Notes: generated by a model from the sequence alone, not told the origin. Shown: positions 37,091 to 46,281, counted from the stretch's first letter. The stretch: DNA of 64,000 bases from Moheibacter sediminis (GCF_900176425.1 NZ_FWXS01000004.1:62001-126000); one strand, 5' to 3'. A program made the numbers and translations.

Positions 37091-37798
37091 ATGAAAACAG
37101 AAAACAATCCGCTAGGAGAATATTTTAATTTTGCAGTAGCGTCCAGTTTGGTTTTATTTGGTTTTGATGGTGAAGAACTTTCAATTTTACTGACCAAAAA
37201 AACGCATGAACCATTTTTAGGAGCTTATATTTTACCAGGGAAATATATTCGCCCGACTGAGGGAAATGACGCTGCGATTCATCAATTGTTAATTGAAAAG
37301 ATTGGAGTTGATCCAAATTCTATTTATCTGGAACAGTTGAAAGCGTTTAGTAAAGTTTTCCGAAATCCAATGGGACGCGTCATCAATGTTGCTTATTATG
37401 CGTTGGTTAAATTGACTCCTGAAGTGAAAGCGCATTCTGAGAAATTTGGAGGAGTTTGGATTCCCTACAACAAGATTCCCGATCTTGCATTTGATCACAA
37501 TGATATCATCGTTTATGCAAAAGAACGTTTGAAAAGAAGAGTAAAACGACGCCCGGTTGGATTTAATCTTTTGCCGAAAGAATTTACGATTTCTCAGTTG
37601 CAGTTAATTTATGAAAAGGCTCTGAATCGTGAATTGGACAAAAGAAATTTCCGCAAAAAAATATTTAATTCCAATCTGATAATTGAATCAGGAAATTATA
37701 CAGACCCAAATTTGTATCGAAAAATTTCAAAGCTTTATATGTTTGATGAAGAGAAATATGAAAAAATGACTTTGAAGGGTTATGATTTCTTGTTTTAA
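37091..37798 (+). CDS. NrtR-like Nudix-fold regulator with degenerate Nudix box
   Basis: 235 residues. The N-terminal half is a Nudix fold (SILLTKKTHEPFLGAYILPG). The expected REUxEExGU core reads HQLLIEKIGV (residues about 64-73), with the Arg-Glu pair and the first of the two adjacent Glu replaced, so hydrolysis is probably lost. The C-terminal half (LKRRVKRRPVGFNLLPKEFTISQLQLIYEKALNRELDKRNFRKKI) is the winged-helix of NrtR-type regulators, which respond to ADP-ribose or sugar derivatives and control NAD or sugar use. The ligand and target genes here are unknown. Confidence 0.85.
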   Translation: MKTENNPLGEYFNFAVASSLVLFGFDGEELSILLTKKTHEPFLGAYILPGKYIRPTEGNDAAIHQLLIEKIGVDPNSIYLEQLKAFSKVFRNPMGRVINVAYYALVKLTPEVKAHSEKFGGVWIPYNKIPDLAFDHNDIIVYAKERLKRRVKRRPVGFNLLPKEFTISQLQLIYEKALNRELDKRNFRKKIFNSNLIIESGNYTDPNLYRKISKLYMFDEEKYEKMTLKGYDFLF

Positions 37799-37814
37799 CT
37801 ATTAATTTTGCAAC

Positions 37815-38195
37815 ATGATAAAAAGATCAATTTGGTTTAATGGTTTGATTGCTCTGATGGTGGTGCTTATCAGCGGAATTTTATTTCGTGGTTACAGATT
37901 GTGGAGTACAAATGATTTCCTTTTCAAAGAACACTTCCAACTTGAAGATTTGCAAATGCCGGAATGGTATCCTTTGGCAACATTAGGCTTGGGTCTAGTG
38001 GCATTGATAGGAATCATTTTGGTATATTTTTATCGAAAAATAGGGGTTTATCTAACCATTGCATCACTATTTATATCGATAGCGATGCAACCTGAATTTA
38101 TGCCTGACGGCACACTTTATTCCATGTTTACATTATTTGTGTTTATCGGATATGGCTTATCTGTTGTAATCCCTCACTGGAAAGAATTCAAATAA
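37815..38195 (+). CDS. Hypothetical multi-helix membrane protein
   Basis: 126 residues with about four hydrophobic segments: 8-25, 53-71, 76-90 and 102-118. No family recognised. It lies 16 bases after the NrtR-like gene on the same strand and ends 2 bases from the convergent head-domain gene. Confidence 0.65.
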   Translation: MIKRSIWFNGLIALMVVLISGILFRGYRLWSTNDFLFKEHFQLEDLQMPEWYPLATLGLGLVALIGIILVYFYRKIGVYLTIASLFISIAMQPEFMPDGTLYSMFTLFVFIGYGLSVVIPHWKEFK

Positions 38196-38197
38196 AT

Positions 38198-39604
38198 TTA
38201 TCTTACAAATTCTACTATTAAATTTGTTCCTCCCGCCAAAACAGAGGTATTGTTGTCTGTCATATTGGACATAATTCTGATCAACTGATACTGGCTAGTG
38301 ATGCTCACAAGTTTAGTTGCTGTAACGGTTACACTTTCACCATTTGATACAGTAGCAAAAGTTCTGGTGCCTGCAATTTCTGACCCTCCTAAAGTCAGGT
38401 AAAATTCAGGGCTGATTGCCGAGCCTGAATTTTTTCTTACAGAAACTGTATAGGTAATTTTATAAATTCCGGTTTTAGTTTGTGTTTGGATGTAGTTGGA
38501 ATCTACATTTAAATTATGAACTTCTCCGGGAGTCCCAAAAGTTATTCCGTTGCTGGAACTTAGGTTTTCATTTGATGATTTGTGTGCTTGAGCATATGCA
38601 ACATTGTTTGCGTCATCAGGAGATTTCCATGTAGCAACGCCATTTGCATTCGAAGTCAAAACATATCCGTTTGCTTGCGAACCATCAGCTATTTTTACTT
38701 TTCCGGCAACATGAAGCCTTTCGTCTGGGGAATTGGTACCAATTCCCACTTTGTTATTGTTATTAGAACTATTTCCCAAAACAATTGCATTTGCCTGAGA
38801 AGTCGTCGCCTGATAACCAATTGCAGCAGAATTTTGTCCTGAAGAATTGGCACTAACTCCCAAGGAAATTGAGTTTTCACCGGAAGCTGTAGATTCATTT
38901 CCAACTGCCATAGTGGAATTGTTGGAACTTTTAGAATTGTATCCTAAAGCAGTTGATTGATAGCCGCTTGCATTAGAATTATACCCTAAGCCCATCGCAG
39001 AATTATGAGAACTTATCGCTCCATATCCCACTGCTGTAGATTGGTAACCGCTAGCTGTAGAATTGTAACCGATGGCAGTGGCTTGATTAGAAGCAGATGA
39101 ATTTGCATTAGTTCCTATAGCAACTGATTGATTTTCATTGGCGTTGGCACCATTCCCCAAACTAATTCCTCCATTAGGGACAAACTTCCCAATTTGAGTA
39201 TTATTTACTTTTAAAACTAAATTCTGATAATTATTGGTTCCTAAATAATCAGACGAACTTATTGTATTTCCTCCCAATGACCAGTCAACTCCGGAGCCGC
39301 TTCCGGTGCTTCCTGTAGAGAGTCTGTTCCATTGCCCACTATGCCAATAGTAAAATCCGGGCGTTAAACCATTCAAAGATGATGTGTTAAAAACAAGAAG
39401 GCTGTTTTCAGCACTCGTAATTGTGCTTGTATCTGAACTGTTTTGTAAAGATACATTAGGGATTAATAATCCTTTATTAGTTGAATTTAGGTGTAAAATG
39501 GAGGAAGGGTGAGGGCTTTGAATCCCAATTCCGACCTGAGCGAATGTGTGATTTAGGTTGCACATAATCACTAACAAGAATACAAATAGCTTTCTCATTT
39601 TCAT
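38198..39604 (-). CDS. Secreted protein with YadA-like head repeats
   Basis: 468 residues. Signal peptide MKMRKLFVFLLVIMCNLNHTFAQ. A GIGIQSPHPSSILHLNSTNKGLL block starts the mature protein, as in Bacteroidota surface fibre proteins. Residues about 145-285 are repeats of about 14-16 residues (SVAIGTNANSSASNQ, ATAIGYNSTASGYQ, STALGYNSKSSNN), the left-handed beta-roll of trimeric adhesin heads. The last 130 residues form a beta-rich, C1q/TNF-like end. There is no YadA barrel and no T9SS sorting domain, so attachment is unclear. Likely trimeric. Confidence 0.8.
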   Translation of the reverse strand: MKMRKLFVFLLVIMCNLNHTFAQVGIGIQSPHPSSILHLNSTNKGLLIPNVSLQNSSDTSTITSAENSLLVFNTSSLNGLTPGFYYWHSGQWNRLSTGSTGSGSGVDWSLGGNTISSSDYLGTNNYQNLVLKVNNTQIGKFVPNGGISLGNGANANENQSVAIGTNANSSASNQATAIGYNSTASGYQSTAVGYGAISSHNSAMGLGYNSNASGYQSTALGYNSKSSNNSTMAVGNESTASGENSISLGVSANSSGQNSAAIGYQATTSQANAIVLGNSSNNNNKVGIGTNSPDERLHVAGKVKIADGSQANGYVLTSNANGVATWKSPDDANNVAYAQAHKSSNENLSSSNGITFGTPGEVHNLNVDSNYIQTQTKTGIYKITYTVSVRKNSGSAISPEFYLTLGGSEIAGTRTFATVSNGESVTVTATKLVSITSQYQLIRIMSNMTDNNTSVLAGGTNLIVEFVR

Positions 39605-39749
39605 TATAGATTTAAGTTAGGTAACCAAAATGGTCAGTCTAGTTAGTAAGTTAGATTACAAATATACCTCATGTTTTTTATGTTGGAATTTTTTTTTGAT
39701 TATGGCATTGAAATTGTTAAATTCGTATTTAAACAAAAATCCAATTATT

Positions 39750-40295
39750 ATGAAAAAATCTAATTTAATTTTAGGCTTAATTACAATCGGGGCTTCATTT
39801 ATTATGTTTTCCTGTGGCCCTAAAGAAAATCCACCAGCGACTGATCCGAATGCAATTCCCCAAGATACGATTTCTGTTGCAGAGAATGCTAAAATGACTG
39901 AGGCACGTAAAAGATTGCAAGAGGCCGAAGAAAATCTTCAAAAAGCTAAGGAAAGCGGGGACAAAACAGCAGAAAAAGCAGCACAGAAAGTGAAAGACGA
40001 TGCCCAAACCGCTTGGGATGCTATCAAAAATACAGCAAACAATGCGGCAAATGCAGTTGAAGATGGCGCACATGAAGCTGTTGATGGGATGAAAAATGCA
40101 GCAAATGATGTTGGAGAAGCTTCAAAAGAAGCATATAAAGAGACCAAAGAAGGTGTTAAAGAGACTGCTCAAGATGTAAAAGAGGGCACTAAGAAAGTAG
40201 CCGATGATGTAAAGGATGGTTCCAAAAAACTGGCGAATGACGTGAAAGATGGTTCTAAAAAACTGGCTGATGATGTAAAAAATATTGGAAAGTAA
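39750..40295 (+). CDS. LEA-like repeat lipoprotein
   Basis: 181 residues from the ATG at 39750; upstream in-frame ATGs lack a signal. Lipobox FMFSC follows MKKSNLILGLITIGASFI. The mature protein is a long amphipathic helix of 11-residue units (DVKDGSKKLAN type) resembling late-embryogenesis-abundant or apolipoprotein-like repeats, linked with desiccation or membrane protection. The C-terminal units are nearly identical at DNA level. Function here is inferred only from the repeat type. Confidence 0.75.
   Translation: MKKSNLILGLITIGASFIMFSCGPKENPPATDPNAIPQDTISVAENAKMTEARKRLQEAEENLQKAKESGDKTAEKAAQKVKDDAQTAWDAIKNTANNAANAVEDGAHEAVDGMKNAANDVGEASKEAYKETKEGVKETAQDVKEGTKKVADDVKDGSKKLANDVKDGSKKLADDVKNIGK
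40203..40276 (+). repeat. 33-bp tandem repeat coding for 11-residue helical units
   Basis: Units start at 40203, 40236 and 40269 (the last partial), each beginning with the codons for (D/N)DVK and continuing DGSKKLA. They lie in frame within the LEA-like lipoprotein gene; a more diverged unit precedes them. Copy number may vary between strains. Confidence 0.7.
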
Positions 40296-40316
40296 ATTAC
40301 AATTCATTCCAAAAAG

Positions 40317-40346
40317 AAAGTCCTGACTAAAAATCAGGACTTTTTT
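40317..40346. terminator. Bidirectional intrinsic terminator
   Basis: AAAGTCCTGA (40317-40326) pairs with TCAGGACTTT (40334-40343) around a 7-base loop, followed by T residues, and is A-rich on the other side. It separates two convergent genes and can stop both. Confidence 0.85.
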
Positions 40347-40364
40347 ATTTATTTCAATTTGAAA

Positions 40365-41837
40365 TTATTCTACAACTAATTTCTTTGTAGTTTTTGATTT
40401 TTGATTGTCAAATTCAACCAAATAAATTCCTTTAGGTAAAGAAATATTGATTTGATTTTGTCCATTTAAATTATTTTTAGAAAGAACTTTTTTACCGCTC
40501 AAATCATAAACTGTTACATTTCCTTTTTCTTGAGATTCAATAAAGAATGAATTTCTAGCAGGATTAGGATAGATTTTGAAACTGTTTTTGTTTAAATCAT
40601 TTATCGACATCAAGACGCCGCATTCAAAAGGATCAAAGAAAACTTCTCCTAAAGTATCATCGTCATTTTTATGTGAAATCACATTTTCTACATCTTCAAT
40701 CGTAGATTCCTGACCTTCAATCCAGCAATTGTGTAAAGCTTTTACAGTATTTGGAGTATTGTTGAACAAAGCATAAACTTCTCCTTCATTGCCATTTTCA
40801 CTGAAAACATTTCCTCCAGGATTGAAATCTTCATCATCATCGCTGCCGAAATTAGCCTGAGCAGTTCCCTGCATGGTCACACCCCATAGGTTTCTTCTGA
40901 TCTGGTTATTCTTCACATAAATTAAATTAGTACTGAACAAATTAATGCCGCTTCCGCCATTCATCGGGATTCCTTCAGAATTATTATCTTCTATAACATT
41001 ATCAGCAATAACTCCTGTTGAATTTCCCATAGAGGTGATTCCATAACGATTGTTTTTTACGATATTTCCTTTGATTACAATTTTATTCAGAACATTTACT
41101 AAACTCGAAGCAGAAATACCACCCACCATCGTCAAATCTCTGTCACCGATAACCGTATTGTTGATGATTCTGATAGAATCTGCATCGCCACTCGGCCCCA
41201 TGTTGATTTGTGGACGATTGTTGTTTGAAGTATTATTTCCTTCAAAATAATTTCCTTCAATCAAAGCTGAAACGGATGTGTTTGCGCCTGAACTTAATGC
41301 GGGATGTACATTGAATTTAAATATTGAATTTTTAATTACAGGGCTTCCTTTTGAAAAGGAAATAGCTCCTCCTGATGAAGAACCATCTGATTTTATGTTG
41401 TGAGTCATTTCGCAATTATACATCTCAAACTTTGCAGTTACAACTCTGATTCCTCCTCCATGTGTAATCAATGTATTTCTGAAAAAACCTTCTGATTCAT
41501 CATAAAACCAAAATCCTTCATACGGGGTTTCATTATCAATTGCCGTAATGGTAATTTGTTCATCTCCAGCATCGCTGATGAATTTTCCTTTCACTTCAAT
41601 TTCTACTTCAGAACCGATTTTCAAAGTCAGATTTTCATTTAATAATAAAGCATCATTGGTTTCTATTATCAAATTTTCATGCAGCTTGTATTCATTTCCA
41701 GAAACTGTGACCGTTTCCGGAGAAGCAGCTGCAATATCATCTAAAGTCCATTCTACACCAGTGTTTGGTGTTGAGTACTGTGCGAAGGTAAAAGAGGCTA
41801 ATCCTGTAAAAATAAATGGTAAAAATTTTGCTTTCAT
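40365..41837 (-). CDS. T9SS-secreted right-handed parallel beta-helix protein
   Basis: 490 residues. Signal peptide MKAKFLPFIFTGLASFTFAQ. Residues about 90-360 are beta-helix rungs with many N-x-(I/V)-x-x-N turns (NSIFKFNVHPALSSGANT, IIKNNRYGITSMGN-type), as in NosD/periplasmic copper-binding-like or pectate-lyase-fold proteins. The end NSFKIYPNPARNSFFIES...KGIYLVEFDNQKSKTTKKLVVE is a clear T9SS type A sorting domain. Exported to the surface or medium. No lyase active site could be assigned. Confidence 0.85.
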   Translation of the reverse strand: MKAKFLPFIFTGLASFTFAQYSTPNTGVEWTLDDIAAASPETVTVSGNEYKLHENLIIETNDALLLNENLTLKIGSEVEIEVKGKFISDAGDEQITITAIDNETPYEGFWFYDESEGFFRNTLITHGGGIRVVTAKFEMYNCEMTHNIKSDGSSSGGAISFSKGSPVIKNSIFKFNVHPALSSGANTSVSALIEGNYFEGNNTSNNNRPQINMGPSGDADSIRIINNTVIGDRDLTMVGGISASSLVNVLNKIVIKGNIVKNNRYGITSMGNSTGVIADNVIEDNNSEGIPMNGGSGINLFSTNLIYVKNNQIRRNLWGVTMQGTAQANFGSDDDEDFNPGGNVFSENGNEGEVYALFNNTPNTVKALHNCWIEGQESTIEDVENVISHKNDDDTLGEVFFDPFECGVLMSINDLNKNSFKIYPNPARNSFFIESQEKGNVTVYDLSGKKVLSKNNLNGQNQINISLPKGIYLVEFDNQKSKTTKKLVVE

Positions 41838-41939
41838 TTTCTAATCTTCATTAATTGGCTTGCAAGTTAGAATAATTTGACGAAATTTGTTATTCTAAAA
41901 CCAATTGATACCTTTTTTAAAGTAATTTTTTGAAAAATT

Positions 41940-42347
41940 ATGCTTTCTAAAAAAACAAAGTACGGATTAAAGGCAATGGCTTATCTGGCAAGGAATACAG
42001 AACGTTTTCCTATTCTTATTTCTGAGATTTCACAGGAAGAATCCATTCCTCAGAAATTTTTAGAAGGAATTTTATTGGACTTGAAAAAGAATGGTTTGCT
42101 TGCTTCCAAAAAAGGGAAGGGTGGAGGTTATTTTTTGATGAGACCAGCGGAAAATATTACCGTTGCATCGATTATTCGCGTTTTAGACGGTCCGATTGCA
42201 TTACTTCCTTGCGTGAGTTTAAATTATTACCAGAAATGTGATGACTGTAAAGATGAGATGACTTGCACGCTCAATCGCGTTATGGTAAAGGTAAGAGACA
42301 AAACGCTCAAAGTTTTGGAAAGCCAGTCTTTAGAAGATTTAAAATAA
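41940..42347 (+). CDS. Rrf2 family transcriptional regulator
   Basis: 135 residues. Winged-helix start MLSKKTKYGLKAMAYLAR, then the wing GKGGGYFLMRPAENITVASIIRVLDGP, both typical of Rrf2. Four cysteines cluster at Cys91, Cys100, Cys103 and Cys109; IscR-like members hold an iron-sulfur cluster with three cysteines in this region, so a redox or iron-sulfur sensing role is plausible. Targets are unknown. Divergent from the beta-helix gene. Confidence 0.9.
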   Translation: MLSKKTKYGLKAMAYLARNTERFPILISEISQEESIPQKFLEGILLDLKKNGLLASKKGKGGGYFLMRPAENITVASIIRVLDGPIALLPCVSLNYYQKCDDCKDEMTCTLNRVMVKVRDKTLKVLESQSLEDLK

Positions 42348-42450
42348 ATTAAAAAATTTTAAACAAATACTATAGTAAATTGATAGACTTTGTTTACATT
42401 TGTATAAATATTTTGAATTAATGTAGGTTTTTAAAACCTCTTAAAATATA

Positions 42451-42523
42451 AAGTCTTATTTTTTAAGATTTTTTGTGTGTTAGTTATTTATGCCTCATGG
42501 TCTCTCTACTATGAGGTTTTTTT
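42451..42523 (+). terminator. Two tandem hairpin terminators downstream of the Rrf2 gene
   Basis: First: TCTTA (42454) / TAAGA (42464), extendable to 8 bp with one G.U, followed by a T run. Second: CCTCAT (42493) / ATGAGG (42511) with a following run of seven T that overlaps the recN stop. Upstream is another palindrome, AGGTTTTTAAAACCT at 42425. The segment 42348-42523 is either a long structured 3' UTR or a short independent RNA. Confidence 0.55.
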
Positions 42524-44180
42524 ATGCATTTTGGAGAAGTTCACGCGCTTGCTGCAAAGCACTTTCAGAAATGCTTGCCCCACTGATTAATTCAGCAATT
42601 TCCAAGATTCTTTCTTCTTTATTTAATTCTTTTACAGAAGTTTGTGTAAGATTATATTCAGTTTTTTTCAAAACTTTGAGGTGAAATTGTCCTTTTGCAG
42701 CCACTTGTGGTAAATGCGTGATGCTTATCAATTGCATTTCCTGCGACATTTCCTGCATCAATTTTCCGACTTCGTCAGCTACTTTTCCGGAAACTCCGGT
42801 ATCAACTTCATCCAAAATCAAAGTTGGTAAATCCAAATGTGAAGAAAGTAGTTTCTTGATTGCCAGCATCAAACGTGAACGTTCACCACCGGAAACAGAT
42901 TTTCCAATAGGTTTCAATTCAGAACCTTTGTTGGCCGTAAACAGCATATCGATTTTGTCTATACCATTTGGAGTAAATTCGTCTGAAGTTTTTAATTCAA
43001 TATTGATAGACGAATTTTCCATACCTAATTTGGAAAGTGTTTCTAAAATGGAATTTTCAACTTTTGAAACAACTGATTTTCTTTTGGAAGAAATTTTTTC
43101 AGAAAAGGATTTCAACTGATTTTCAATAGTATTGATTTCCTGTTTGATTTTTTCAATCTGAATTTCAATTGAGTTAAAATCTGAATTTTCCGATTCTAAT
43201 TTTGATAAAATTTCAAGCAATTCTTCTGTAGAATTGACGCGGTGTTTCACCATCAGCGAATGTAGCAAATTGATCCTGTCATTGACTTCATCAAGCCTTT
43301 CAGGATTTAGTTCCAACTTGCTGATTTTGGATTGGATTTCATTTTCAAGATCCTGAATTTCAATTTTTACAGAATTAAATCTTTCTGAAAGTGAGTCCAA
43401 ATCTGAAGTATAATTAGAAATACGCTGCGTACCGGAAAGAACTTCATTTAATTGAACGATAATTCCAAATTCAGGAGTTTCCAATTTAGTTTGAATTTCA
43501 CCTAAAACTCTTTGAATCTCATCAGCATGCTGTAATTCTTTCTGTTCTTTTTCCAATTCTTCCAATTCTTCTTTTTTCAAATTGGATTCGCTCAATTCAT
43601 TCAATAAAAAATTCTGATAATCAGCTTCCTGAGATTTTGATTGGAGTTTTTCTTCCAATTTTTTCAGTTCACTTCTTTTGCTATTTCTGAGCAGATAATT
43701 TTTTTTGTATTCATTTACCGATGAAATTTGATTTGCATAAGCATCTAAAATCTGCATCTGGTAATTTTCATCTAACAAATTAGCAGTACTAAATTGCGAA
43801 TGAATGTCAATCAATTGCTCACTCAATTCTTGCAAAACATCCAGCGTAACAGGCGTATCATTGATAAAAGCTCTGGATTTTCCGCTGGGTAAAAGTTCTC
43901 TTCTTAGGATGGATTCTGACTCGTGATCCAATTCATTTTCCTCAAAAAAGGAACTTAGATTTAATTTAGAAATATCGAAAGTAGCTTCGATGATGCACTT
44001 TTTTTCAGCATTATTGAGTTGCTTCAAATCGGCGCGCTCACCCAAAACGAGTTTTAATGCGCCCAATAGAATTGATTTTCCAGCTCCGGTTTCACCTGTA
44101 ATTATAGTCAATCCGTCGCCAAATTGCAATTGCAATTCGTCGATGATGGCAAAATTTGAAACCGATAAACGGGTCAGCAT
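42522..44180 (-). CDS. recN: DNA repair protein RecN
   Basis: 552 residues, an SMC-like ATPase for double-strand break repair. N-terminal RLSVSNFAIIDELQLQFGDGLTIITGETGAGKSILLGAL with Walker A, a central coiled coil (about 155-370), and C-terminal SGGERSRLMLAIK signature with Walker B LILDEVDTGVSG. Length fits the family. Last gene of the dapA-to-recN cluster and one base overlap with porD. Confidence 0.96.
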   Translation of the reverse strand: MLTRLSVSNFAIIDELQLQFGDGLTIITGETGAGKSILLGALKLVLGERADLKQLNNAEKKCIIEATFDISKLNLSSFFEENELDHESESILRRELLPSGKSRAFINDTPVTLDVLQELSEQLIDIHSQFSTANLLDENYQMQILDAYANQISSVNEYKKNYLLRNSKRSELKKLEEKLQSKSQEADYQNFLLNELSESNLKKEELEELEKEQKELQHADEIQRVLGEIQTKLETPEFGIIVQLNEVLSGTQRISNYTSDLDSLSERFNSVKIEIQDLENEIQSKISKLELNPERLDEVNDRINLLHSLMVKHRVNSTEELLEILSKLESENSDFNSIEIQIEKIKQEINTIENQLKSFSEKISSKRKSVVSKVENSILETLSKLGMENSSINIELKTSDEFTPNGIDKIDMLFTANKGSELKPIGKSVSGGERSRLMLAIKKLLSSHLDLPTLILDEVDTGVSGKVADEVGKLMQEMSQEMQLISITHLPQVAAKGQFHLKVLKKTEYNLTQTSVKELNKEERILEIAELISGASISESALQQARELLQNA

Positions 44181-45082
44181 TATTTTTTCAGATTATTCCA
44201 AAGTTGGCTGTTAGTAGGCGATAGCGCAGTCAAAACTTCTTTCACTCCTGCGATGTCAACGGAAGACATCATGCCGCCACTGAATATTTTAGAAATTTCA
44301 TCTTTTTTTGCCATGAAAAAAATATCCAACGGATAAAAAAGTGCGTAATTTCCTTTTTGGTAAAAACTCAAGGTCAGTAAAGCGTTTCCTATCGTATTTT
44401 TAGCTTTTGTTTCGTTGTCACTCATTCCGTCCAAACCGACTCTGTGGTATTGGTAATATAAATTTCTCAAAGTGGAATTGTCAGATTTCATCACATTATT
44501 GATGAGCGTCGCACGAGATTTGTTCCCATCGATTTCACCCCATCCTGTATAGCGAGAACCGTTTGCATTGGTTGTGATCTGGCGCGCAATGTTGAAATAG
44601 GGCGTTCCACCTTCTTTTTGAAAAGTGTCGGAATCCATTCCCAAAGCGAAGTAAACATAGTATGCTATAACGTCAGTCAGGTTTTTGCCGCTGAATTTTC
44701 TTGGATTAAAAATTAATTCTTCAAATTCTGTGTATTCAAAGTCGAAATTCGCATCCACGAAATTCAAAACGGGCGTATAATAAGTAGAATTGTAAACCGG
44801 TCTTCTGGATTGAACTTGTAAGCGTGCCTGATAAGTGCTTCCGCTCCTTCCGGTAACAATTACCAAAAAGTTAGCTTCAATTTTTTCATGAATTTTATAA
44901 CGCCCTTCAGTCCATTTAGTTGTGTTGATGAAGTCACGAAGTGATTTTTCCAAAGTCTGAAAAACCTGGTTATTTGATCCTTGTACTTGCTGGTAATCAA
45001 CGGTTACTGTCGCCATGAATTCCTGAGCAGAAGCTACGGCTGTAACCATCAAACATACTATCAGCAACTTAATCTTGTTCAT
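44180..45082 (-). CDS. porD: DUF4835 family protein, probable T9SS component PorD
   Basis: 300 residues with signal peptide MNKIKLLIVCLMVTAVASAQ. The start of the mature part, EFMATVTVDYQQVQGSNNQVFQTLEKSLRDFINTTKW, and the later NLTDVIAYYVYFALGMDSDTFQ are DUF4835 features. This family includes PorD, needed for type IX secretion in Porphyromonas. Periplasmic or outer-membrane associated. It overlaps coaBC by 4 bases and recN by 1, an arrangement I recall in many Flavobacteria. Two or more T9SS cargo proteins are encoded in this window. Confidence 0.85.
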   Translation of the reverse strand: MNKIKLLIVCLMVTAVASAQEFMATVTVDYQQVQGSNNQVFQTLEKSLRDFINTTKWTEGRYKIHEKIEANFLVIVTGRSGSTYQARLQVQSRRPVYNSTYYTPVLNFVDANFDFEYTEFEELIFNPRKFSGKNLTDVIAYYVYFALGMDSDTFQKEGGTPYFNIARQITTNANGSRYTGWGEIDGNKSRATLINNVMKSDNSTLRNLYYQYHRVGLDGMSDNETKAKNTIGNALLTLSFYQKGNYALFYPLDIFFMAKKDEISKIFSGGMMSSVDIAGVKEVLTALSPTNSQLWNNLKK

Positions 45083-46281
45083 ATTTTATAATTTTCAACG
45101 ATAAAGTTAAGAATATCTTGTGCAACTTCCGTTTTATTTTTTGCTTTATAAATCACGGGTTCACCATTTCGAGAAATGATGGTAATTTTATTTGTGTCTT
45201 TCTGGAAGCCGGCTTCTTCATCTTGCAATGAATTCAAAACGATGAAATCCAGATTTTTCTTTTCTAATTTTCCTTTGGCAAATTCCATTTCATTATTGGT
45301 TTCCAAAGCAAACCCTACCAAAATCTGATGTGTTTTCTTTTCACCCAAGCCTTTTAAAATATCAGGATTTTTGGTCAAATGAATGATCAGCTCACTCTCA
45401 GACTTTTTAATTTTTTCAGTTGCAGGATTGATGACTTTGTAATCAGCAACTGCAGCAGACATAATAACGATATCCGAATTTTCAAAATGGCTTTCCATTT
45501 CAGATTTCATTTCTTCGGCAGAAACGACATCAATTCTTTGAATGTTATATCCGTCAGATTTTTCTTTGGAAGGTCCGCAAACTAAAGTTACATCTGCTCC
45601 GTTTTTGGCAGCATTTTTTGCAATTTCAATTCCCATTTTACCTGAAGAAAAATTTCCGATAAAACGAACCGGATCAATTTTTTCATAAGTTGGACCTGCA
45701 GAAACCAAAACTTTTTTACCAAAAAGCGGTAAATTTTTCTGAATATGATTTTCCAGAAATGAAACGATATTTTCAGGTTCAGCCATTCGACCTTCTCCTG
45801 ATAAACCACTTGCCAATTCGCCACTTTCCGCCGGAATAATTATGTTACCATAACTTTCCAACTTCGCTAAATTTTCTTTCGTGCTTGGATGTTGATACAT
45901 ATCCAAATCCATTGCCGGAGCGAGGTAAACAGGACATTTAGCAGAAAGATAAGTTGCCAAAACCAAATTGTCAACTGCTCCGTCTGTCATTTTTGACATT
46001 GTATTTGCAGTTGCCGGAGCGATGATCATGTAATCTGCCCAAAGTCCTAAATCGACGTGGTTGTTCCAGCTTCCGTCTTCATCAGAAAATTTCCATTCAA
46101 CAGGATTTTTTGACAAAGTCGCAAGAGTAAGCGGTGTCACAAATTCCAAAGCTTCCGGAGTCAAAATCACCTTGACTTCAGCACCTTGTTTGATAAGCAA
46201 ACGAACCAGAAAAGCGGATTTATAAGCCGCAATCCCTGCGGTAACAGCTAATAGAATCTTTTTCCGGTAGAGGATTGACAT
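45079..46281 (-). CDS. coaBC: Bifunctional phosphopantothenoylcysteine decarboxylase / phosphopantothenate--cysteine ligase
   Basis: 400 residues, two steps of coenzyme A synthesis. N-terminal flavin decarboxylase domain: GIAAYKS, catalytic His75 (NNHVDLGLWADY), and MTDGAVDNLV. The E. coli residues Asn125 and Cys158 align with Asp125 (APAMDLD) and Ser158 (GELASGLSGEGRM). From memory other Bacteroidota share the PAMD and ASGL forms, so this may be a clade variant. C-terminal ligase domain: VSAGPTYEKIDPVRFIGNFSSGKMG. Cytoplasmic. Ten bases after rpoZ. Confidence 0.93.
   Translation of the reverse strand: MSILYRKKILLAVTAGIAAYKSAFLVRLLIKQGAEVKVILTPEALEFVTPLTLATLSKNPVEWKFSDEDGSWNNHVDLGLWADYMIIAPATANTMSKMTDGAVDNLVLATYLSAKCPVYLAPAMDLDMYQHPSTKENLAKLESYGNIIIPAESGELASGLSGEGRMAEPENIVSFLENHIQKNLPLFGKKVLVSAGPTYEKIDPVRFIGNFSSGKMGIEIAKNAAKNGADVTLVCGPSKEKSDGYNIQRIDVVSAEEMKSEMESHFENSDIVIMSAAVADYKVINPATEKIKKSESELIIHLTKNPDILKGLGEKKTHQILVGFALETNNEMEFAKGKLEKKNLDFIVLNSLQDEEAGFQKDTNKITIISRNGEPVIYKAKNKTEVAQDILNFIVENYKI

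Noticed and set aside
39630-39749. N-terminal extension of the LEA-like lipoprotein
   Set aside because: The lipobox signal starts at the ATG at 39750; residues before it would block export.
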